Positions 31,515-36,519 of a DNA stretch of 36,519 bases are shown here, piece by piece. Location: positions 1 to 36,519 of the forward strand of contig CADATP010000019.1 in assembly GCA_902790935.1 (NCBI GenBank), given 5' to 3'. Position numbers and translations under genes: made by a program. Every line of letters begins with the position of its first letter. The stretch's first letter is position 1. This DNA is from an uncultured Lachnospiraceae bacterium. GTDB lineage: Bacteria > Bacillota > Clostridia > Lachnospirales > Lachnospiraceae. The notes beneath the pieces are model-generated. The model ran no database searches. It saw only the letters and a program-made list of their open reading frames with translations, and had not been told where the DNA came from.

Positions 31515-31527
31515 ATATTAGCGATGT

Positions 31528-31675
31528 GCTTCGCGTCTTTTGCGAAGCCATGAAAAACGCGATGCACTAACGCGTTTTTCACACGAAGTGTCGCGCAACT
31601 TATTGTGTCTTTTACAATAAGTTGATTCCATCGAAGCACCACACAACTCATCGTCTCTTTTACAATAAGCTGTTG
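31528..31675 (-). repeat. Tandem hairpins with a shared heptaloop in the tRNA-Arg leader
   Basis: Three hairpins carry different stems but the same loop on the minus strand. Stem 31528-31534/31542-31548 has loop AAAAGAC, stem 31596-31606/31614-31624 (11 bp) has loop AAAAGAC, and stem 31644-31654/31662-31675 has loop AAAAGAG with two G-U pairs on that strand. A fourth perfect 11-bp stem, 31551-31561/31571-31581, lies between the first two. The last two common-loop hairpins repeat with a 48-bp period. The region lies between a consensus promoter and tRNA-Arg. Confidence 0.7.
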
Positions 31676-31712
31676 CCCACACCATTCCTGACATCTTGCG
31701 GCAACAAAAAGC

Positions 31713-31741
31713 ATTATATACTCATTCCTACCCCATGTCAA
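31713..31741 (-). promoter_or_regulatory. Perfect consensus promoter upstream of tRNA-Arg
   Basis: TTGACA (31741-31736), a 17-bp spacer and TATAAT (31718-31713) match the sigma-A consensus exactly. The -35 lies inside the last codons of the CheY-like gene. A transcript would start near 31706 and run about 190 nt of structured leader before the tRNA. Confidence 0.85.
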
Positions 31742-32093
31742 GCACTTCTTTTACAGTCTCTAAAACTCTGTTTGCATCGAAGGGTTTTGTAAGGAAATCC
31801 TCGGCTCCGCGCTTAAGCGCTTCAACCATTTTCTCCCTCTGTCCCGCGGCTGTGATCATAATAACCTTTGCATTTTCATCCGCATGCCTTATAAGGGACA
31901 GACATTCAATTCCGTCCATTCTCGGCATAGTTATATCCATCGTAACAAGGTCAGGCTTAAGAGATTTGTACATCTGATAACCCTCTTCACCGTTTTCCGC
32001 TTCCCCGACGATCGTAAATCCGTTATCTTCAAGAAGCTCTCTCAAAAGCTTTCTGGATGTCTTTGAATCATCAACAATAAGTATTCCGCTCAC
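31728..32093 (-). CDS. CheY-like single-domain response regulator
   Basis: The 121-residue protein starts at GTG 32093, eight bases after GGAGG (ACGGAGGTAATACCA), giving MSGILIVDDSKTSRKLLREL; an upstream TTG frame has no site. Hallmarks are the Asp pair in VDDSK, phospho-acceptor Asp in VTMDITMPRMDG, Thr in MITAAG and Lys in TKPFD. There is no output domain, so it signals by binding partners. It is last in a five-gene operon, after the CheX-like gene, which probably removes its phosphoryl group. No CheA kinase is in view. Confidence 0.92.
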   Translation of the reverse strand: MSGILIVDDSKTSRKLLRELLEDNGFTIVGEAENGEEGYQMYKSLKPDLVTMDITMPRMDGIECLSLIRHADENAKVIMITAAGQREKMVEALKRGAEDFLTKPFDANRVLETVKEVLDMG

Positions 32094-32109
32094 TGGTATT
32101 ACCTCCGTA

Positions 32110-32586
32110 TTAAATATCAAGTACTCCGATTGATATTCCCATCTTCGATTTGCCTGTCTTTAAGCGAACTCTGCAGATCTTAACTGCACTGAATTTCTTT
32201 AACTTATTACCGTAATCCGGGGGTTGTAACTCGCAAGCCGTTCCCCTCTCACTCATTTCCTTTGCATACGCACCGCTTATATAATTAAGAAGCTCGGCCG
32301 CAGCATCCAAGGCATCCCGCTCGGAGATACCTTCAAATCTCTCTCCCGCGAAATTGGAAACCGCCTCGAGCAGTCCTCCGCTTTCCTCGTAGAGTGAACA
32401 TACAATTGTACTGTCAGATTCAATGATCTGCCATGCGCCAGGGTTGGGAGAAAAATCTTCAACTATACCGATATTGTCGATAGTCAGCTTTTCATCCATA
32501 TAGGGGCTGAGCATCCTTACGGCTTCGTCCGCGATAATGCTGTAGTTTTCCATACCTCCCGGCATTTGGTGATTCTTTTTTTCCAT
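32110..32586 (-). CDS. CheX-like phosphatase domain protein
   Basis: The 158-residue protein fits the CheX fold: a central helix DALDAAAELLNYISG near residues 90-105 carries E-L-L-N, the E-x-x-N pair that in CheX removes phosphate from CheY. Nearby ELQPPDYG matches the segment that follows in CheX. Start and ribosome site are less clear: GGGAGG lies 18 bases before the first ATG, overlapping the upstream gene end. The TAG of REC-HPt is one base before this ATG, suggesting coupling. Its position immediately before the CheY-like gene supports a phosphatase role. Identity as CheX rather than CheC is inferred from length and motif. Confidence 0.7.
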   Translation of the reverse strand: MEKKNHQMPGGMENYSIIADEAVRMLSPYMDEKLTIDNIGIVEDFSPNPGAWQIIESDSTIVCSLYEESGGLLEAVSNFAGERFEGISERDALDAAAELLNYISGAYAKEMSERGTACELQPPDYGNKLKKFSAVKICRVRLKTGKSKMGISIGVLDI

Positions 32587-32587
32587 G

Positions 32588-33682
32588 CTAATGCTTCAAA
32601 GCTTCCTCCCTAAGCTTACAAGAAAAAGTTTTAATAGCTTCAATGTCAAGAGCGGCGACTGCGCCTCTAAGGGCATTTACGTCGTCCTCTCCGGACCATG
32701 GAAGTCCAAATTCGGATATAGCTTTAGCTGCGGGGTCCATACTGTCCACATCAAGGATTTCCGAGGCATCCTCCAGTTTCTTAAGGTGTTCCAGAAAAAC
32801 CGCTTTGTCAAATTCCGATACCGTACCCTTGTTACCCTCAAAAAGCGGTTTAAGCTTTTCGGAGTAGGATCTCCAGTCGGTAAGGAAAATATCATTTAAC
32901 GAACCAATGGTTTTTGCATCTTTCTCTATGGCTGCCCTCTCTAAGATAAACGCCATTCCGGCAAGAGGGACGATTCCGATAAGAGTCGCGGAGCTCTTCA
33001 TACTGTGTACGAGGACCCGATACTCGGAAAGAGCAAACTCGTTCATTATCTTTCCGTTATATATTTCAAGCTTTTTGTAATATTCCTCGAGACGGTCGGC
33101 ATCCCTTTTTATCATAAGGAGGAAATTGCCGATAGTCTCTTTTAAAGTCTCTAAATCCGAAAAATGAATCCTTGCAAAATCCCAGTCAAGTCCCTCGATG
33201 TCATAGTCCTCAGGATTAAAGCCTGACTCGCTTTGGGATTCACCCGCCGTATAGCTTACTACAAGTTCCTCAGGAATAAAATCGGCTATGACCTGCTCCA
33301 ATAGCGCGGGCTTAACGGGCTTTTTAAGATAGCAGGAAAAGCCTTCCCTGTTGTAGAGATCTTTTGCATCCGTATCGGGATTAGCGGAAAGTGCAATAAC
33401 AGGAGTACTCACACAGGGACCGTTTCCCTGTCTGATTCTTCTAAAGGTCTCTATGCCGTCCATACCGGGCATCAAATGATCCATAAGGATGACGTCGTAC
33501 TTTTCGGTTTCTACTCTCGAAAGACATTCCTGTCCCGAGAAAGCCTCAAAGACCTCAATACCGGTCTTTTTAAGAAGCGACTTCACCAGCTTACAGTTCA
33601 TGCTGTTGTCATCAACAACAAGCACTCTTGCCCCCGGAGCGTACAGTCCGGTTCTTGTTTCGTCCTTTCCAGAATTATTCAA
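32588..33682 (-). CDS. REC-HPt hybrid response regulator
   Basis: The 364-residue protein starts at TTG 33682, eight bases after AGGAG; a TTG six bases earlier would leave only two bases. The receiver domain (about residues 15-135) shows VLVVDDNSMN, VILMDHLMPGMDG, LSANPD and LKKPVKP, all phosphorelay residues present. After a linker, a C-terminal HPt-like helical domain holds LVHSMKSSATLIG near 220-232, with the phospho-accepting His followed by Lys-Ser-Ser. A helical extension follows to the end. It can thus pass phosphate between receivers without a kinase domain. Neighbours are CheX-like and CheY-like genes. Confidence 0.88.
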   Translation of the reverse strand: MNNSGKDETRTGLYAPGARVLVVDDNSMNCKLVKSLLKKTGIEVFEAFSGQECLSRVETEKYDVILMDHLMPGMDGIETFRRIRQGNGPCVSTPVIALSANPDTDAKDLYNREGFSCYLKKPVKPALLEQVIADFIPEELVVSYTAGESQSESGFNPEDYDIEGLDWDFARIHFSDLETLKETIGNFLLMIKRDADRLEEYYKKLEIYNGKIMNEFALSEYRVLVHSMKSSATLIGIVPLAGMAFILERAAIEKDAKTIGSLNDIFLTDWRSYSEKLKPLFEGNKGTVSEFDKAVFLEHLKKLEDASEILDVDSMDPAAKAISEFGLPWSGEDDVNALRGAVAALDIEAIKTFSCKLREEALKH

Positions 33683-33696
33683 TGGCAATTCTCCTA

Positions 33697-34647
33697 TTAT
33701 GAGGCATTCTCCAAAGAACCCTCATCCGAGCAGCTGTCTAGAAACTCTTCCAAAATATAATCAAATACTTCTTTATTAATGCCGTCGCCATCGTACATAA
33801 GGTCTGTGTGTCCGCAATGCTCAGGCTTTGAATATAAGTAAAATATGCAATTATCTCCGGTTATCTCGCTTTCGTGAGAATAGATCGAGTACTGATCCTT
33901 CGGCGCCGTTGTATCTTCCGCTCCCTGCACAACAAGTACGGGAACGCTGCTCTCCGAGATAGTATTCTGCGACTTAATCCCCATCATCTTTGGTCCAAAG
34001 AGCATCGCCTGATAAGCCCAAAGAGAAGGATAGTTAAGATTTGCTACCTTTCCCACGTATTTAGCGGAAAAAGCGATTATTGCTTCCATTGCGCTGTTTA
34101 AACCGGATACGCTGACCACTCCTTTAATATCTTCATCGGTATCAAGGATGGCTGTTGCGGCATATCCTCCGCGGCTGTGTCCAAAGATATAGATATCTTC
34201 TCCGGGATAATTTGCCCTTACGTATTCAAGGACGGCCTTAAGATCGTAAACTTCCTGTGAAAATCCCCTGGGAGATTTTCCGCTTGAGCCTACGCATCCC
34301 AAAGGATCGAAGGCGAACACATCATATCCGGCATCAAAGAAGAAGTCTACAACAGGAATATAATCATCCGCGCCGGCGTGAAGTCCGGGAGCTATGATCA
34401 TCATACCCTTCTCATTCTGTACATCATAGAAGTATGAATTAAGGGTCTCTCCATCCATACTGACAGATACATTCTCCCTGCCGTTTAAAAGGTCTGCGTA
34501 CCTTTCATCGCTAAGGGGTGCAGGTTCTTCTTTCCGATCGTATCTTGCAAAGACCGAGTCATAAATGATCTTTGTGGCTACCGAATTGGAAATAAACAAA
34601 AATACCAGTACAATAACTACTATTCTTATAACCTTCTTCTTTTTCAT
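33697..34647 (-). CDS. Membrane-anchored alpha/beta hydrolase
   Basis: The 316-residue protein has a basic N-terminus and one TM helix (about 7-25) and then an extracytoplasmic hydrolase domain. Landmarks are IIAPGLHAG near 85, the elbow GHSRGG near 155 with the nucleophile Ser, a candidate Asp in VQGAEDTTAP and the final His in PEHCGHTD. The fold resembles serine aminopeptidase or acylglycerol-lipase-type enzymes; the substrate is unclear. It is the second gene of the signalling operon, 10 bp after the zinc-ribbon gene. Linkage to a phosphorelay is uncommon for hydrolases. GGGAGG lies 15 bases before ATG, which is a rather long gap. Confidence 0.82.
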   Translation of the reverse strand: MKKKKVIRIVVIVLVFLFISNSVATKIIYDSVFARYDRKEEPAPLSDERYADLLNGRENVSVSMDGETLNSYFYDVQNEKGMMIIAPGLHAGADDYIPVVDFFFDAGYDVFAFDPLGCVGSSGKSPRGFSQEVYDLKAVLEYVRANYPGEDIYIFGHSRGGYAATAILDTDEDIKGVVSVSGLNSAMEAIIAFSAKYVGKVANLNYPSLWAYQAMLFGPKMMGIKSQNTISESSVPVLVVQGAEDTTAPKDQYSIYSHESEITGDNCIFYLYSKPEHCGHTDLMYDGDGINKEVFDYILEEFLDSCSDEGSLENAS

Positions 34648-34657
34648 GGAAGTCTTA

Positions 34658-35164
34658 TTAAGCCTCCCCGATAGCGTACAAAAGTATACATAAAGTAAAG
34701 AAGGAAGTCATAACGATTCCGACTATAAGTCCGGCTCTTGAAAGATGTCTTCCGGTATTTGCCTTTCCGGTCAAAGCGCCGTATTTTCTCATAAAGTCAT
34801 TTGACTTGGCAAGACCGATGGCTCCGCAGATAATTCCTGCGATGGAGAAATAAAAGGACAGTGATGTAGCAAGAGCTACGATACCGAGTGCAAGGATAGG
34901 TGTTGCATCTGTACTTGCGGCAACATCATTGTTTATCCTGTCGTTATAGGAAACAGGCTGAGGCTGTGCATAAGCAGGCTGGGGCTGTGCATAAGCCGGC
35001 TGAGGCTGAGCATATGCAGGCTGAACTACAGGCTGGGCTATGCTCTGAGTCTGCGCCTGTTCAGCTGCAGCTGCTTTAAGTCCCATTGACTCTACACTTG
35101 TTCCGCAGGCCATGCAAAACTTATCTCCGGGATTGATTTCGGATCCACAAACAGTACATTTCAT
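34658..35164 (-). CDS. Zinc-ribbon plus DUF4190-like membrane protein
   Basis: The 168-residue protein starts at ATG 35164 (MKCTVCGSEINPGDKFCMAC) with zinc-ribbon cysteines 3, 6, 17 and 20. A Gln/Ala/Pro linker contains three copies of a seven-residue AYAQPQP unit (about 48-70). The C-terminal part has two hydrophobic helices (about 86-115 and 142-165) with the SIAGIICGAIGLAKS and HLSRAGLIVGIV patterns of DUF4190-type small membrane proteins. An upstream TTG frame at 35185 is possible but less likely. GGAGGG lies 11 bases before ATG. It leads the operon from its own promoter. Its function is not known; zinc-ribbon membrane proteins often serve as sensors or scaffolds. Confidence 0.75.
   Translation of the reverse strand: MKCTVCGSEINPGDKFCMACGTSVESMGLKAAAAEQAQTQSIAQPVVQPAYAQPQPAYAQPQPAYAQPQPVSYNDRINNDVAASTDATPILALGIVALATSLSFYFSIAGIICGAIGLAKSNDFMRKYGALTGKANTGRHLSRAGLIVGIVMTSFFTLCILLYAIGEA
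34955..35017 (-). repeat. 21-bp coding tandem repeat, three units
   Basis: Units 34955-34975, 34976-34996 and 34997-35017 differ by few bases. They code for the AYAQPQP linker, so copy-number change would alter linker length without shifting the frame. Confidence 0.85.
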
Positions 35165-35209
35165 TTTAAGGAAAACCCTCCACAAATTCTTTAGATATTA
35201 TTACTAATT

Positions 35210-35261
35210 ATTATATAATAAACTCTCTCTCGTTGCAAAAAAACTTTTCTTTTCATATAAT
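35210..35261. promoter_or_regulatory. Divergent promoters sharing one -35 hexamer
   Basis: The palindrome TTGCAA (35233-35238) serves as -35 in both directions. Toward the plus strand a 17-bp spacer leads to TATAAT (35256-35261). Toward the minus strand a 17-bp spacer leads to TATAAT (35215-35210). The first drives the ABC-F gene and the second the zinc-ribbon/hydrolase/REC-HPt/CheX/CheY operon. Confidence 0.8.
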
Positions 35262-35308
35262 AGGGATTGTTGACTTTAGTTTTCGTAATTATTTATAAGA
35301 GGTGTAAC

Positions 35309-36519
35309 ATGATAAGTGCAAATAATGTGACCTACCGTGTAGGAAAAAAGGCCCTTTTTGAGGATGTAAACATCAAGTTTACCGAGGGAAACTGCTATGG
35401 CCTTATAGGAGCAAACGGAGCGGGTAAATCTACATTTTTAAAGATCCTCTCCGGCGCCCTCGATACTACAAACGGTGAGATAGTAATAACCCCCGGTCAG
35501 AGACTTTCCGTACTCGAGCAGGACCACTTCAAATATGACTCATACGCTGTAATGGATACCGTTATCATGGGTAACGAGCGCCTTTACCAGATCATGAAGG
35601 AAAAGGATGCCATCTATGCAAAGGAAGATTTTTCCGAGGAAGACGGTATCAGAGCCAGCGAGCTTGAGGCTGAATTCGCCGAGATGGACGGATGGGAGGC
35701 TGAAAGCAATGCAGCGATGCTCCTTAACGGACTCGGAATCGGGACCGAGTTCCACTACAGCCAGATGGCTGACCTTGACGGTTCATTAAAGGTAAAGGTT
35801 CTCCTTGCAAAGGCGCTTTTCGGTAATCCCGATATTCTCCTTCTCGACGAGCCTACCAACCACCTTGACTTAGACGCTATCGCATGGCTCGAGGACTTCC
35901 TCATCGACTTCGACAACACCGTTATCGTTGTCAGCCACGACAGATATTTCTTAAACAAGGTCTGCACTCATATCGCAGACATCGACTATGGTAAGATCCA
36001 GCTCTACGCCGGAAACTACGACTTCTGGTACGAGTCCAGCCAGCTGATGATCCGTCAGATGAAGGAAGCAAACAAGAAAAAGGAAGAACAGATAAAGGAA
36101 TTACAGGAGTTTATTTCCCGTTTCTCAGCAAACGCTTCAAAGTCCAAGCAGGCTACATCACGTAAGCGTGCCCTTGAAAAGATCCAGCTTGATGAGATGC
36201 GTCCTTCCAGCAGAAAATACCCCTATATCGACTTCAGACCCGAGCGCGAGATCGGTAACGAAGTCCTTACCGTCGAGGGTATTTCCAAGACTATCAACGG
36301 AGAAAAGGTTCTCGACAATGTATCCTTTATCATGGGACATGATGACAAGATCGCATTTGTCGGAGGAAACGAGCTTGCAAAGACCACCCTTTTCCAGATC
36401 CTTGCAGGCGAACTCGAACCCGATGAAGGAAGCTACAAATGGGGTGTCACCACCAGCCAGTCCTATTTTCCAAAGGACAACACGGAACTTTTTTCCGGAA
36501 ATGAGACCATCGTGGAGTG
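35309..36519 (+). CDS. ABC-F family ATPase (translation factor type), 3' end missing
   Basis: The frame begins at ATG 35309 after AAGAGGTG and is still open at the window's right edge, with about 403 codons visible. The first ATP-binding domain has Walker A GANGAGKST, a variant signature LDGSLKVKV instead of LSGG, Walker B DILLLDEPTNHLDL and the switch SHDRYF. The interdomain linker is charged and helical (NKKKEEQIKELQEF, to about 300). The second domain starts near 315 with GGNELAKTT as its Walker A, a non-canonical form. No membrane domain is present, so it belongs to ABC-F proteins that act at the ribosome E site, as for EttA or YbiT. Both variants are probably clade traits. Its promoter is shared with the opposite operon. 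Confidence 0.93.
   Translation, partial: MISANNVTYRVGKKALFEDVNIKFTEGNCYGLIGANGAGKSTFLKILSGALDTTNGEIVITPGQRLSVLEQDHFKYDSYAVMDTVIMGNERLYQIMKEKDAIYAKEDFSEEDGIRASELEAEFAEMDGWEAESNAAMLLNGLGIGTEFHYSQMADLDGSLKVKVLLAKALFGNPDILLLDEPTNHLDLDAIAWLEDFLIDFDNTVIVVSHDRYFLNKVCTHIADIDYGKIQLYAGNYDFWYESSQLMIRQMKEANKKKEEQIKELQEFISRFSANASKSKQATSRKRALEKIQLDEMRPSSRKYPYIDFRPEREIGNEVLTVEGISKTINGEKVLDNVSFIMGHDDKIAFVGGNELAKTTLFQILAGELEPDEGSYKWGVTTSQSYFPKDNTELFSGNETIVE

Noticed and set aside
31596-31675. Possible CRISPR array
   Set aside because: Only two diverged 48-bp units are present, with no regular spacer and no cas genes nearby.
35270-35298. Alternative ABC-F promoter (TTGACT with TTATAA)
   Set aside because: Its start point would fall at or after the ribosome binding site, leaving too short a leader; the TTGCAA/TATAAT pair fits better.

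Overview
The window reads as a chromosomal segment of an anaerobic Bacillota bacterium, most likely a Lachnospiraceae member of the Butyrivibrio/Pseudobutyrivibrio type. That placement is inference from gene content. It has rubrerythrin plus desulfoferrodoxin for anaerobic oxygen defence, intracellular cellobiose phosphorylase (GH94) and alpha-galactosidase (GH27), HrcA/CIRCE control, strong Shine-Dalgarno sites with frequent TTG/GTG starts, tRNAs without encoded CCA, and AT-rich spacers with consensus sigma-A promoters. I see no phage, IS transposase, CRISPR array or rRNA.

Layout. 1-830: the tail of an acyl-CoA synthetase, an unrecognised 58-residue gene on the minus strand, and a GC-rich inverted repeat. 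831-5939: an MMPL/RND exporter and a heptad-repeat lipoprotein in one operon, divergent from a TetR regulator with two matching operators between them. 5940-7723: repeats, tRNA-Leu(CAG) and a MATE exporter. 8028-9016: rubrerythrin and desulfoferrodoxin. 9074-9155: a perfect 35-bp inverted repeat. 9332-13641: a lipoprotein with an RsiV-like (DUF3298) tail, then htpG with its own CIRCE box. 13712-17800: a PHP phosphoesterase, a large polytopic membrane protein and an esterase. 17890-18107: a 218-nt imperfect palindrome. 18168-20564: cellobiose phosphorylase with promoter and operator-like dyad. 20790-22471: a zinc-ribbon mini-protein, a short terminated transcript, and a lipoprotein whose promoter contains a G9 tract. 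22774-23646: a PD-(D/E)XK-like nuclease-family protein.

23890-31231 is a tightly packed minus-strand operon. In transcription order it encodes GH27 alpha-galactosidase, a THUMP RNA methyltransferase, a degenerate amidase-like membrane protein, RdgB, a YfcE-like phosphoesterase, a membrane GGDEF protein and a YdcF/SanA-like protein, with tRNA-Pro(UGG) downstream. 31441-31741 holds tRNA-Arg(ACG) behind a consensus promoter and a leader of hairpins that share one loop sequence. 31728-35164 is a five-gene minus-strand operon: zinc ribbon/DUF4190-like, alpha/beta hydrolase, REC-HPt, CheX-like, CheY-like. It diverges from an ABC-F ATPase that runs off the window's end.

The least explained material is mostly non-coding: two near-identical dyad-containing promoters ahead of small genes, divergent promoters sharing one palindromic -35 hexamer, a G-tract promoter, two or three dispersed repeat families, and the common-loop hairpins. 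I did not find one obvious new multi-gene defence or biosynthetic system.
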